Shown here: piece by piece, positions 35,718 through 45,238 of the stretch
Numbering within the stretch: position 1 is the first letter of the stretch
Layout: every line of letters begins with the position of its first letter
Origin: Clostridia bacterium
Lineage (GTDB): Bacteria; Bacillota; Clostridia; Lachnospirales; CAG-274
Reading direction: 5' to 3'
NCBI GenBank assembly: GCA_030524425.1
Contig: JAUNGN010000007.1
Span: 1 to 64,000, forward strand
Length of the DNA stretch: 64,000 nucleotides
Notes under the pieces: model-generated
What the model saw: the letters and a program-made list of their open reading frames with translations, nothing else
Databases searched by the model: none
What the model was told of the DNA's origin: nothing
Position numbers and translations under genes: made by a program

Positions 35718-38700
35718 ATGAGGAAAAAAATTTCATTATTATTATCATCTGTTTTGTTGTTAAGCTCTATTGCATGGGGCGCTGACAATGACGGATGGAC
35801 AGAAGCACCTGCAACAGGGGCTGCGGAAAACGGTACATGGGAGGAATGGTGTAATCAGTGGGAAAATACAAAAAATGACTGGGAAAAGATTTCGCTTACT
35901 CCCGGTGAAGATGAAACAGAGCTGAACTTTGCATGGTATTCAAATTCAGCTTCACAGACACCTGAATTCAGATGGTATGAAGATGATGAATTATCTCCGG
36001 CAGGTGCAGTTGCAGTAACACAAACCGATGCTGTTCCGGGATATATGAGCAACAAGGCAACTGTTAAGAATATTAAGCCAGGTGTTACATATTACTACAG
36101 CTATACAAAGGATGGTAAGTGGACAGCTCCTGCTGAATACAGATCAGCAGTATCAGCAAGTGATTTCAGCTTTGTATTTTTTGGTGACCCTCAGATAGGT
36201 TCATCACTTGAAAACGTAGCAGAAAATGCCGGAAGCGGTGAGCTTACTGAATTGGGTCAGGACAGAGCCGTAAGAAATGACAGCTTTAATTGGAATAATA
36301 CTCTTGAAAAGGCTATGGAGCTTAATCCAGATACAGCCTTTATGGTATCAGCAGGTGACCAGATTCAGACAAGGGATAAGAAAAATGCGGATACCTCACA
36401 TTCAACCTTTGCTGAAAATGAAATTGAGTATTCAGGCTATTTATCACCTGAAATTTTGAAGAGTGTGCCTGTAGCAACAACAATCGGCAATCACGATGCT
36501 TTAAGCTCAAACTATTCATATCATTTCAACAATCCTAATGCAAGCGATATTGGTGCTACTTATGCAGGCGGTGACTACTACTTCAGATATGGCAATGCAT
36601 TGTTTATTATGATTAATACCAACAATACTAATGTAGCTGAACACGCATCTTTTGTAAAAAAGGCTTGTGCGTCTTACGAAAATGCACCATGGAAGATAGT
36701 TACATTACATCAGGATATTTATGGTTCAGGAGAACATTCAAATGAGCCTGAAATTATGGAATTAAGATACGGTCTTTCTCCTGTGTTTGAAGAAAACGGC
36801 ATTGACGTTGTACTTACAGGTCATGACCATACCTACAGCCGTTCTTATATGATGAAAACAAGTGTAAAAAAGGAAGATAAGTTTATAAGTCAGGATGACT
36901 TTGACGCTTATATTGACGGTGACAAGGAAATTGATTCGGTTTATAATGATTACCTTACGTCTATTGAAGATGCAGAATATATTGCCGAAAAGGATATGGA
37001 AAAGGCTGTAAATCCCGAAGGTATTCTTTATTTGACAGCTAACTCTGCATCAGGAAGTAAGTATTATGACCTTGTTGAGCATCAGCAGGCATATATTGCA
37101 TCAAGATGGCAGGAAGATGTTCCAACATTTTCAATGATTGATGTATCAAACAATGAGTTTACAATAAACACCTACAGAACAGATACAATGGAGAAGATTG
37201 ACAATGAGTTTACTATTGTCAAGGATGAAACAATTAAGGATGATACCGATAAGGAAGGCTTTGATGCCGAGGATTTGGGACTTACTCCCGGCAGCACTGA
37301 AAAGGATATTAATCTTGCTTGGTACAGTAATCAAAGCAGCGGAGAAAAATCTCTTGTAAGATTTAAGACAGGAAATAAGGTTATAAATGCTGAGGGTACC
37401 GTTAAAGAGGTTAAGGGTACTTATGCAGACGGTGACGCTGTTTCAGCAGGTATAATGCTTACAGGAAAATTGAGTCATAAGGTATCTGTTGAGGGACTTG
37501 AGGCAGGTACGGAATATACATATCAGGTATCAAACGATGGTATAAACTGGAGTAAGGAATATAATTACAGCACACCTGAGGAGGGAGATTTTAAATTTGC
37601 CTTTGTAGCTGACCCACAGATTAAGGAGGGTCAGTCAGACCAGAGCAATCCTGATATTACTCTTGAGGAAAGCTGGAAAAATACTGTAAATAATATTGAA
37701 GAAAAAGGCGCTGACTTTATTGCAAGTGCAGGCGACCAAATTGAGGGTAAAAAGATTAACGATGCCTATAAGACAAATGAAAAGGAGTACAGCTCATTTT
37801 TTGCTCCTGAAGAGCTTAAATCAATTCCTTATGCGGCTGTAGTAGGTAATCACGATATAAACTATGGTTTCCAGTATCACTTTAATTTACCGAATGAACA
37901 GCCTTATGCAATGATTGAAAACTTCAAGAATGTTAAAGATGAAGAGGTAAAAACAAGTGAATCTGCCGGCAATTATTACTACAGCTATAATGATGTACTC
38001 TTTGTAGTTCTTAATGACTCAGCATATCCTTGTGACAGTCCCGAAAATTATGAAGCAGGTTTACCTGCAGCCAAACAGTATATTGATGAATTTGACAAGA
38101 CTCTTGAAAATGCTGTTAAGGATAACCCTGATTACAAGTGGTTATTTGTACAGCACCATAAGTCAACCCGTACAGCTGCTCAGCATACCTGCGATTTTGA
38201 TGTACAGGCATTTGTGGAATCAGGATTTGAAAAGCTTATGGATAAGTATGATGTAGACTTTGTTTTTGCAGGTCATGACCATGTTTATACCAAGAGCTAT
38301 GTATTAAAAGATGGTGTAATTACAAGTGAGGATGCTAAAAATTTAACTAATCCTGATGGTACGGTTTACTTTACGGGAAATACTGCAAGCGGTAAGGAAT
38401 ATTATGACGTATTCTCAGCTAAGGCAAAGAATAATGAAAATTATCCGATACTTGTAAATGGCTTAAAGGGAAGCGAAGCATTTAAAAACGGCAATCTTCC
38501 TCTTGGCATTGCAGAGGCGATACAAAATAAGAAGGCCGCTTATTATATGGTTGATGTAACAGATAACAAGGTGGAAATTAAGGCTTATAGCAATGATTCA
38601 GATATAGCATACGATTCTCTTGTTGTTATAAAGAATGATGATATAATAACAGAAGCAACTACTGTTGAAGATGATACAGAAACAACTACATTAACTGCAG

Positions 38701-39329
38701 ATATAACTACAGAGGTAACAACTATTGAGAATAATACAGAAACATCCACATTAACCGCAGACACAGCTACAGAAACAACAACCAAAAGAACAACATCAGG
38801 AAATGGCGGCGGCGGTCACGGCGCATCTACTCTCTTTGTAGGCAAAAAGACAACCACAACGACAGAGGCAGCAACAACGACAGCTGTTGAAAAGACAACT
38901 GAATTTACTACAGCAGCACCGTTAGACGTAAAGGTGGTTGTGGGAAGTAAAAAGGTTTCAATTAACGGCAATGAGGAGGAAATGGATGCAGTTCCATATA
39001 TCCAGAGTTCAAGCAATTCAACTATGGTTCCTTTAAGATTTGTAGCTCTTGCCGTAAGCACCGGTGATATTAAAAATCCTGACAGTGCTGATAACATTAA
39101 GTGGGATGGTGTAACTAAGACTGTTACGGTTATTGCCGATAAAAGCACGGCAAGCTTTAAGGCAGGAAGTAATATAATGACTTTAAATGGAAACGAAGTA
39201 ATTATGGATAACAGTGTCGCTGCAGAAATTAAGGATAGCAGAATGTATATTCCTTTCAGAGCATTAGGCAGGGTACTTGGTGCAGATGTTGAATGGAATG
39301 CTGACACAAAAACTGCAGTTTACAAATAA
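35718..39329 (+). CDS. secreted protein with two metallophosphoesterase domains and a stalk domain
   Basis: 1203 residues from ATG after AGGAGGA; an upstream in-frame ATG has no ribosome site. Signal peptide (about 1-21). Two repeats follow, each a fibronectin-like purple-acid-phosphatase N-terminal domain plus a calcineurin-type metallophosphoesterase. First unit about 60-500: GDPQ at 156, GDQ at 213, GNHD at 257, His331, GHDH at 368. Second unit about 525-970: DPQ at 632, GDQ at 672, GNHD at 710, HH at 813, GHDH at 852. All metal ligands appear kept in both. A Thr/Glu-rich linker (about 978-1065, with an imperfect 20-residue repeat) leads to a copper-amine-oxidase stalk domain (about 1075-1203). 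Likely extracellular phosphate-ester hydrolysis. Confidence 0.93.
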   Translation: MRKKISLLLSSVLLLSSIAWGADNDGWTEAPATGAAENGTWEEWCNQWENTKNDWEKISLTPGEDETELNFAWYSNSASQTPEFRWYEDDELSPAGAVAVTQTDAVPGYMSNKATVKNIKPGVTYYYSYTKDGKWTAPAEYRSAVSASDFSFVFFGDPQIGSSLENVAENAGSGELTELGQDRAVRNDSFNWNNTLEKAMELNPDTAFMVSAGDQIQTRDKKNADTSHSTFAENEIEYSGYLSPEILKSVPVATTIGNHDALSSNYSYHFNNPNASDIGATYAGGDYYFRYGNALFIMINTNNTNVAEHASFVKKACASYENAPWKIVTLHQDIYGSGEHSNEPEIMELRYGLSPVFEENGIDVVLTGHDHTYSRSYMMKTSVKKEDKFISQDDFDAYIDGDKEIDSVYNDYLTSIEDAEYIAEKDMEKAVNPEGILYLTANSASGSKYYDLVEHQQAYIASRWQEDVPTFSMIDVSNNEFTINTYRTDTMEKIDNEFTIVKDETIKDDTDKEGFDAEDLGLTPGSTEKDINLAWYSNQSSGEKSLVRFKTGNKVINAEGTVKEVKGTYADGDAVSAGIMLTGKLSHKVSVEGLEAGTEYTYQVSNDGINWSKEYNYSTPEEGDFKFAFVADPQIKEGQSDQSNPDITLEESWKNTVNNIEEKGADFIASAGDQIEGKKINDAYKTNEKEYSSFFAPEELKSIPYAAVVGNHDINYGFQYHFNLPNEQPYAMIENFKNVKDEEVKTSESAGNYYYSYNDVLFVVLNDSAYPCDSPENYEAGLPAAKQYIDEFDKTLENAVKDNPDYKWLFVQHHKSTRTAAQHTCDFDVQAFVESGFEKLMDKYDVDFVFAGHDHVYTKSYVLKDGVITSEDAKNLTNPDGTVYFTGNTASGKEYYDVFSAKAKNNENYPILVNGLKGSEAFKNGNLPLGIAEAIQNKKAAYYMVDVTDNKVEIKAYSNDSDIAYDSLVVIKNDDIITEATTVEDDTETTTLTADITTEVTTIENNTETSTLTADTATETTTKRTTSGNGGGGHGASTLFVGKKTTTTTEAATTTAVEKTTEFTTAAPLDVKVVVGSKKVSINGNEEEMDAVPYIQSSSNSTMVPLRFVALAVSTGDIKNPDSADNIKWDGVTKTVTVIADKSTASFKAGSNIMTLNGNEVIMDNSVAAEIKDSRMYIPFRALGRVLGADVEWNADTKTAVYK

Positions 39330-39473
39330 AAAAGTTTTATAAATATGCAAAGCCCCAATCAGATTATAATTTAATATTTAGGGGAATATAAAATTTAATT
39401 ACTGCTTTTACCGACAAAAGCTAAATTCGGTTATATCATAAAGAACTGCTTTCAACGTAAGTTACAATCTGCC

Positions 39474-39513
39474 AAGGGAGATGCTAAAATTTTTAAGCAT
39501 CTCCCTTATTTTT
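39474..39513 (+). terminator. terminator of the double metallophosphoesterase gene
   Basis: A 12-base-pair stem AAGGGAGATGCT/AGCATCTCCCTT (39474-39507) followed by ATTTTTT on the plus strand. The loop holds the stop codon of the convergent transglutaminase-like gene. Confidence 0.75.
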
Positions 39514-41676
39514 TCCATTTATAAGTTTTTTAAGATTTTTAATATCCTCATTATCTACAGAATCATTAAATATACATTCTTCTGCCAAAGTTATAATTGC
39601 ATGGGCTTTTTTAGCTCCATATTTTTCGGCAATATACTTTTCAGCATCTCTGTAGCTTGTACACTTAATTCGGAGCTTTTTCTTAAGATTTTCCATCATA
39701 ATATATGCTTTTTTAGAATTATCGGCTTTTGAATATATTATAAACTTATAAATAAACACAAAAAGCAAAACAGCAGCTATAATTAACGCAGTCAAAATCA
39801 TTACAGATACAATAATTTTAATTACAAGTTTTGCACCTGCTTTTGTAATATTTTCGGGAGAGTATTTTTCCTTGTCTATTGTTCTGAAATAATTGTTCAG
39901 ACTTGTATCAGGAATATATGTGCTTTCAGCATCATCACCATATTTTTCTTCAAGCTCTTTAATGCCTGGTGCAGGAATAATATCAACTTTTCGCCAGCCC
40001 CCGTCACTATTATACACCTCTACCCAGCTATACATATTAGCCTTTTTTACCAAAGTACTTGTTCTGTTTTCTCCTGCCCTTTCACCTGCCAGTATCTGTC
40101 CCGCCTCTACGGCATAACCGCTTACATATCTTGCCGGAATTCCTAAATTCCTGTAAATAAGCGTCAATGCAGATGCATATTGCGTAAAATTACCTGTTTT
40201 TGACTCTTCTAAAAAATAATTAACAAAGTCCTTTCCATAAGGTACACTGTTCACCTCAGTTGAATAAGTAAAATTACTTTTTAAATATTGAGCCAGTTTT
40301 TGATCAATGTCCCTGTCATCTTTACTAAAACCTTCCTCTGCACAAATTTTGTCAATAACAGCCTTATTTTCAACATCAATATTTAAATATGCAGTATTTA
40401 CATATTGATTGTAGTTTTCGTCATTTATTTTTACATTTTTATATTCATATGAAGTAATTTCAGCTTTATTTTTATCATTATAATCATACTTGACATATTC
40501 TGAATATACAGGATAATAAGATATATGGTTCTCAGTATATATCTCAAATTTCTTATCATCAGCCTCCTCATTTTTAAGAGCATTAACCATTACACTATTG
40601 TCATCTTCCGATTCGGTCCATGTATTATATCTATACTTATAGTCCTGTCCTATAAAACTTGCAAAATAAATTTTACCCTCTGTAATAGGTTCAGTTACAA
40701 ATCTGAATACACGCCCTTTAAAATCCGGCTTTACATAAGAAACATATCCCAGCTGACCTAAGCTTACGGTTTGTTCAAAATTAAATTTTTTATATTCAGC
40801 GTATTTAATAACAGCTATATCTCTTAATGTCAATTTAACATTTTCACTGTAACTGCTATTGAATGTTTCTTCAAATTTTTCTTCATTATAAAACAACTTA
40901 AATCCAAAACAAACTGTTGCAAATACTATGCAGGCAATCACTGCAATCTGTACTCCATATAAAACATCAGACTTAATCCTAATTCTTTTACTATCTTTAT
41001 TAAGCAGAGAAAAAATGCTGAATTTAAACGAATCAACACCGCAAATACTTATTGCTGACAACACCGCAAAACACATTAAAAATAAAATCCCATATCCGTA
41101 GCTAATTTCACAATTAAAGAAGCTCAGTAAAGAAAAAACCACTGCCATACCCACAGCAAACAACAATTTGGATGTAATTCTTACCACAACAATAACCATA
41201 ATAACAGAAATAATAAACGCAATTACCCCCGTAACTGAATTAACCGTTAAATATGTATCCGATAAAACATTATCAAAACCATTAACTGCAGGTAAATTCA
41301 ATTCCCTTGAAATAATTGAATAGCATTGATTTGCCATTGTCATTAAACCGCTTTTTAAAATTTCAATATTCCCCGTTACGTAAGTATAAAGCTTTAATGC
41401 CGTAACCGCACAGGCAACACTCATTACGGCGAGATTTATCTGCAGAAAAGAAAAAACAAGTGTAGTAATAAAAATTATCTTTTGCATAAGAGCATAATCA
41501 CATTCAATATTAAATCCTCTGAAAATCAAATTAAAGACCACAAGAGAACATAAAGCACTTAATACGCCCTTCATAAACAAAACAACAAGACCACTATTCC
41601 ATTTAGAATATGGTCTTAAAATCACAAATCCTGTTTCTCTGTTTTTATTTTTAAAAACCATTTTACTCTTGTTCAT
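39493..41676 (-). CDS. transglutaminase-like membrane protein (TgpA type) lacking catalytic Cys and His
   Basis: 727 residues. About six N-terminal membrane helices (to about 265), an extracytoplasmic region, a transglutaminase-like core at about 455-570, one more helix near 635-660 and a cytoplasmic tail. The core motifs align with the family (ASALTLIYRNLGIPARYVSG), but the nucleophile position is Phe497 (family GYC, here GNF) and the His position is Tyr549 (family DAHAW, here NMYSW). Asp565 is kept. It should therefore be inactive as a transglutaminase or protease. The start overlaps the DUF58 stop as TAATG. Last gene of the MoxR-DUF58 operon. Confidence 0.88.
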   Translation of the reverse strand: MNKSKMVFKNKNRETGFVILRPYSKWNSGLVVLFMKGVLSALCSLVVFNLIFRGFNIECDYALMQKIIFITTLVFSFLQINLAVMSVACAVTALKLYTYVTGNIEILKSGLMTMANQCYSIISRELNLPAVNGFDNVLSDTYLTVNSVTGVIAFIISVIMVIVVVRITSKLLFAVGMAVVFSLLSFFNCEISYGYGILFLMCFAVLSAISICGVDSFKFSIFSLLNKDSKRIRIKSDVLYGVQIAVIACIVFATVCFGFKLFYNEEKFEETFNSSYSENVKLTLRDIAVIKYAEYKKFNFEQTVSLGQLGYVSYVKPDFKGRVFRFVTEPITEGKIYFASFIGQDYKYRYNTWTESEDDNSVMVNALKNEEADDKKFEIYTENHISYYPVYSEYVKYDYNDKNKAEITSYEYKNVKINDENYNQYVNTAYLNIDVENKAVIDKICAEEGFSKDDRDIDQKLAQYLKSNFTYSTEVNSVPYGKDFVNYFLEESKTGNFTQYASALTLIYRNLGIPARYVSGYAVEAGQILAGERAGENRTSTLVKKANMYSWVEVYNSDGGWRKVDIIPAPGIKELEEKYGDDAESTYIPDTSLNNYFRTIDKEKYSPENITKAGAKLVIKIIVSVMILTALIIAAVLLFVFIYKFIIYSKADNSKKAYIMMENLKKKLRIKCTSYRDAEKYIAEKYGAKKAHAIITLAEECIFNDSVDNEDIKNLKKLINGKNKGDA

Positions 41677-42650
41677 TACAACAGCTCCATTTTATCACTT
41701 ACATATAGTACCTTATTTTCTCTGTAAAGTCTTTTATACTCAAATAATCCTCTATTCTCAACACTTTCAGGCATAGAGTAATATATTTTATAAACCGCAT
41801 TATTTAATGAACTTTCATCAGAAATAAATTCACTCTCAAACTCTTCATTACCGCCCGGCAGCCACAAAAGTGTAAAGCCTGTCCCTTTATAATCAAGACT
41901 ATACACAATATCTATAGCCTTATCCAGATTTTTAATATTCATATCCATAAGAACAACAGCTTCATCTGCACTTGTCCTTTCAAATTCCTTTACATAAAGT
42001 TTTTCAGTTCGTGCAAAAAGTTTCCAGTTTATATTATTGTTTCTGTCTCCTGCACCATATTCTCTGTAACCGCTGACATCACCATTATTACTTAAAAATA
42101 CATTTGCAGCAGGTATTTCATCAGAAGCAGCATAACCAAATATAACTTCGCTTACATTTATTATCTTAGGCATAACAATAACAGAATAGGAAAAATTTTT
42201 TTTATAATTTCTTTCAAGTATTCCAAACATATCACTACAGCATAATTCATCAACAGAAATGTTTATGACCCCTGATTTTACAGTATCAAGGGGTAAAACA
42301 ATAACTTTGCTTCCAAACATGGCAGCCGGAGTTTCTATTTTAATTGTTTCAGCACTATAAAACCTGTTTTTTATTGTAACATTAAACTTCACTTTATAAA
42401 CAGGCAAAACCCTGTTACTCCTAAGCTTAATATATATTTCTCCTTTTTCTCCCTTTACAAAATCTGTTTTATCACTGCCGATTTCAACATTAACTCCGCC
42501 AAAAGGAATAATAAATGCAAAAATATCAAGCACTGCCATAAAGATAACAATAAAAGCGGCAATCAATAAATAATAGCTGTTAAAAAATACAGCCATATAA
42601 ATTAAAATCGCAAGGCTCAATATATATACTATTGTCTTAAATATTTTCAT
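41676..42650 (-). CDS. DUF58 domain protein
   Basis: 324 residues. Two N-terminal membrane helices (about 5-50), a beta-rich segment, then the DUF58 / von Willebrand A-like block with SGYREYGAGDRNNNINWKL followed by FARTEKLYVKEFE and EAVVLMDMN. DUF58 proteins work with MoxR ATPases, and often a transglutaminase-like membrane protein, in assembly or metal loading of envelope complexes; the exact client is unknown. AAAGGGTGA precedes the ATG, 6 bases after the MoxR gene. Confidence 0.9.
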   Translation of the reverse strand: MKIFKTIVYILSLAILIYMAVFFNSYYLLIAAFIVIFMAVLDIFAFIIPFGGVNVEIGSDKTDFVKGEKGEIYIKLRSNRVLPVYKVKFNVTIKNRFYSAETIKIETPAAMFGSKVIVLPLDTVKSGVINISVDELCCSDMFGILERNYKKNFSYSVIVMPKIINVSEVIFGYAASDEIPAANVFLSNNGDVSGYREYGAGDRNNNINWKLFARTEKLYVKEFERTSADEAVVLMDMNIKNLDKAIDIVYSLDYKGTGFTLLWLPGGNEEFESEFISDESSLNNAVYKIYYSMPESVENRGLFEYKRLYRENKVLYVSDKMELL

Positions 42651-42656
42651 ATTATA

Positions 42657-43577
42657 TCACCCTTTGATTTTAATATCCTTTACAATATTCATTATAACCT
42701 GTTTTTCCCTAAGCCCCTTAGCTCTTCCCTCCGGACTTAACTCAATTCTATGGGCAGCAGTTTCAGCAATAATATCAATAATATCTTCCTGAACAACATA
42801 ATCCCTGTCATTAAAAACCGCATTAGCTTTAGCCATTTTTAATATGGCAATACTGCCTCTCGGACTTATACCAATATTTATATATGAATTGTTTCTTGTT
42901 GCATTAACAATATCCACAATATATTTATAAATATTATCTTTAACAAAGCAGTCTTCAGCCGTTTTCTGATAATCAAGCAGTTCACTGCTTGTCATAATAT
43001 TATTCAAAACACTAAGCTTATCACTTTTTGCACCCTTTAATATTTCAACTTCAGCATCGGCATCAGGATAGCCAATAGACATCCTTACCATAAATCTTTC
43101 AATCTGTGACTGAGGCAATCTTTGTGTGCCTGCAGACCCAAAGGGATTTTGTGTGGCAATAGTAACAAAAGGCTTAGGCAATTCTCTTGTTACTCCCTCA
43201 ACAGTATATTTTCCTTCCTCCATAAGTTCAAGGAGAGCTGACTGAGTTTTTGATGATGTTCTGTTAATTTCATCAGCAAGGAACAAATTACATACAGCAG
43301 CTCCCTCCATATAATCAAAAGAGTGACTCTTTTGATTATACATATTAAAACCAATAATATCTGCAGGCATCACATCAGGTGTAAACTGAACTCTGTTATA
43401 CTTAAGACCCAATGTTTTAGATAATGCCAGTGCAAGAGTTGTTTTTCCTACGCCTGGAATATCTTCAAGCAGTATATGCCCTCCTGCCGTTATTGAAATA
43501 ACAAGAAGCCTTATAACCTCCTCCTTACCCATTACAACTTTACTTATTTCTTCTGTAATTAATTTAAGCTTATTCAT
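42657..43577 (-). CDS. MoxR family AAA+ ATPase
   Basis: 306 residues. Walker A EDIPGVGKTTLALAL at about 36-50, Walker B LFLADEINR near 110, sensor 1 IATQNPFGSAGTQ, arginine finger region LPQSQIERFMVR, and C-terminal lid with SPRGSIAILKMAKA. ATP-driven chaperone-like remodeller, normally paired with a DUF58 VWA-like protein as here. GGAGGCAG precedes the ATG. First gene of a three-gene operon with its own promoter at 43610-43638. Confidence 0.95.
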   Translation of the reverse strand: MNKLKLITEEISKVVMGKEEVIRLLVISITAGGHILLEDIPGVGKTTLALALSKTLGLKYNRVQFTPDVMPADIIGFNMYNQKSHSFDYMEGAAVCNLFLADEINRTSSKTQSALLELMEEGKYTVEGVTRELPKPFVTIATQNPFGSAGTQRLPQSQIERFMVRMSIGYPDADAEVEILKGAKSDKLSVLNNIMTSSELLDYQKTAEDCFVKDNIYKYIVDIVNATRNNSYINIGISPRGSIAILKMAKANAVFNDRDYVVQEDIIDIIAETAAHRIELSPEGRAKGLREKQVIMNIVKDIKIKG

Positions 43578-43609
43578 ATCTGCCTCCTATATAAAACAAC
43601 ACTGTAATA

Positions 43610-43638
43610 AGTATATCATAAAAAAAATTTGTTGTAAA
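43610..43638 (-). promoter_or_regulatory. promoter of the MoxR operon
   Basis: TTTACA (43633-43638) and TATACT (43610-43615) on the minus strand, 17-base spacer. It is divergent from the promoter at 43652-43680. Confidence 0.65.
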
Positions 43639-43651
43639 TAATTCAATAAAA

Positions 43652-43680
43652 TTGACAATCATTCATATTTGTTGTACAAT
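43652..43680 (+). promoter_or_regulatory. promoter of the 43.7-kb membrane gene set and gltX
   Basis: TTGACA (43652-43657) and TACAAT (43675-43680), 17-base spacer. Confidence 0.75.
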
Positions 43681-43707
43681 GTTAAGGATAAGTCACGGAG
43701 GATTTTT

Positions 43708-44778
43708 ATGAAAAAGAATAATAATAAATCTGATTTTATAAAAAAATTAAAGACTGAGCATGTTGTTATATTTACATTGCTTATAATATTACTAATAGTC
43801 ATTATTTTATCTGCAATAAAGGGAGGTACATACTTTATTGCAGATAAGACATCCAATATAACAACGGAGAAAGATTACATTGCTTACTCCCATGAATATA
43901 ATAAGGATAACGTTTATGGAGAAGAACAAACTCCAAATATGGAAAACTACTCTTCAGAGGAATTTGAAGCTGTCCCTATAGCCTGCTGGGGAGATGAATA
44001 TAATATTGCATCAAACACCTATACTCCTTCTATGGCAGCCTTTTTATCAAGAAATACCGAAAGAATAGTTTTTAATATGGCTATAGATAATTGCAGCCTT
44101 GAAACTATGGGAGGCAGACAGGGCGGTTTGCCTATGTATGTAATGCCTTGTGATATTCCTGCAAAAAAATCCAGTGTTGAAGTTGTTATAAAAAATGATT
44201 TCAATGATAATATTTCTATAGATTTCAGTAAAAATGCAGGTCTGAATCCATGCTCCATTAACGATATTGAAGGTGTTATTTCCGAATTTGACGGAACTCT
44301 TAAATTTACAAGAAATAAAAGCGGCTTTGAGGACATTATTCTTAAGCCCACAGTACTTACCACAAGAGCCATGACCTATCGGCGAAATGATATAACTGTA
44401 TTTTTTTTGGGAAATGATACAAGCTACAGTGATATTAATAAGGCAATTAATATTTATGACAAAATGGTATCATATCTTGAAACAGATAAATATCTTATTA
44501 TAGGTCCTATAACGGGTAATACAGCCACTGTTAAAGCGGCAAATGATGCTCTTTCACAGCATTTTGGCAATAAATTTTTTAACTTATATGACTATCTGCT
44601 GAATGTTGCGCCTGATAAGAATTCCATTACTTTATCATCAGAAGGCAAAGAAAAAATTCAGAATGGTGTTTTACCCGATAACTACTTCAGTACAAACAAT
44701 CGCTTTAATAAGCTTGGTGCCGAAATTGCGGCAAATATAATATCAGATAAGCTGAAAGAACTTAAATACATTAATTAA
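43708..44778 (+). CDS. membrane-anchored SGNH-like protein with altered catalytic residues
   Basis: 356 residues from ATG after GGAGGA. One N-terminal membrane helix (about 18-36) anchors an extracytoplasmic domain. The segment VPIACWGDEYNI (about 89-100) resembles block I of SGNH hydrolases, but the nucleophile Ser of GDS is Glu97. The C-terminal part (DKYLIIGPITGN ... NNRFNKLGAEIAANI) resembles the closing block, in which the usual Asp-x-x-His is replaced by Asn residues. If the fold is right it is a non-catalytic relative. The fold call is inference from motif spacing only. First of three genes reading into gltX with gaps of 13-15 bases. Confidence 0.5.
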   Translation: MKKNNNKSDFIKKLKTEHVVIFTLLIILLIVIILSAIKGGTYFIADKTSNITTEKDYIAYSHEYNKDNVYGEEQTPNMENYSSEEFEAVPIACWGDEYNIASNTYTPSMAAFLSRNTERIVFNMAIDNCSLETMGGRQGGLPMYVMPCDIPAKKSSVEVVIKNDFNDNISIDFSKNAGLNPCSINDIEGVISEFDGTLKFTRNKSGFEDIILKPTVLTTRAMTYRRNDITVFFLGNDTSYSDINKAINIYDKMVSYLETDKYLIIGPITGNTATVKAANDALSQHFGNKFFNLYDYLLNVAPDKNSITLSSEGKEKIQNGVLPDNYFSTNNRFNKLGAEIAANIISDKLKELKYIN

Positions 44779-44791
44779 AGGGGTATTAAAT

Positions 44792-45223
44792 ATGAATAAA
44801 TATATTAAAATCACGCTATCTATAATATCAGGAATATTGGCACTTATTACCGCCGTAGGTTTAATTTACGGAATACAGAACAAAATTACCACAAACAACA
44901 TATATTCCTCCTATGACGAAAATATCTCAAATGCTGTAGAAAATTCAATTGCTGTCTGCGTAAACGCATTTTACTCAGTAGGCGCAACTAATGAAGAAAC
45001 CGATAATTTAAACGATTACCTTAACAATATCAATGAGGCTGAAAGCCCTGTCTTAAAGGCTTATATTGCTGATTCAATGCTTACTTATACAGGTGACTTT
45101 GTAATGGTTAAGGAACAAAACTATATTGCAGCAGGAAAATCATCAAACTTTAATGACATTCAGGAAAAGCTTGTTTCCACTAAATCTCAGCTTACATCTG
45201 CAAGAAATTACAATCAGAAATAA
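44792..45223 (+). CDS. small membrane-anchored protein, unknown
   Basis: 143 residues, AAGGGG before the ATG. One N-terminal membrane helix (about 6-28), then a hydrophilic, mostly helical extracytoplasmic part. No family recognised. Thirteen bases separate it from the SGNH-like gene and 15 from gltX, so the three genes are probably one transcript. Confidence 0.6.
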   Translation: MNKYIKITLSIISGILALITAVGLIYGIQNKITTNNIYSSYDENISNAVENSIAVCVNAFYSVGATNEETDNLNDYLNNINEAESPVLKAYIADSMLTYTGDFVMVKEQNYIAAGKSSNFNDIQEKLVSTKSQLTSARNYNQK

Positions 45224-45238
45224 GGAGGATATATTAAA

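Noticed and set aside
38585-39307. minus-strand frames opposite the Thr/Glu-rich linker and stalk of the phosphoesterase
   Set aside because: Their Val/Ser-rich products are antisense images of the Thr/Glu repeats, with no ribosome site.
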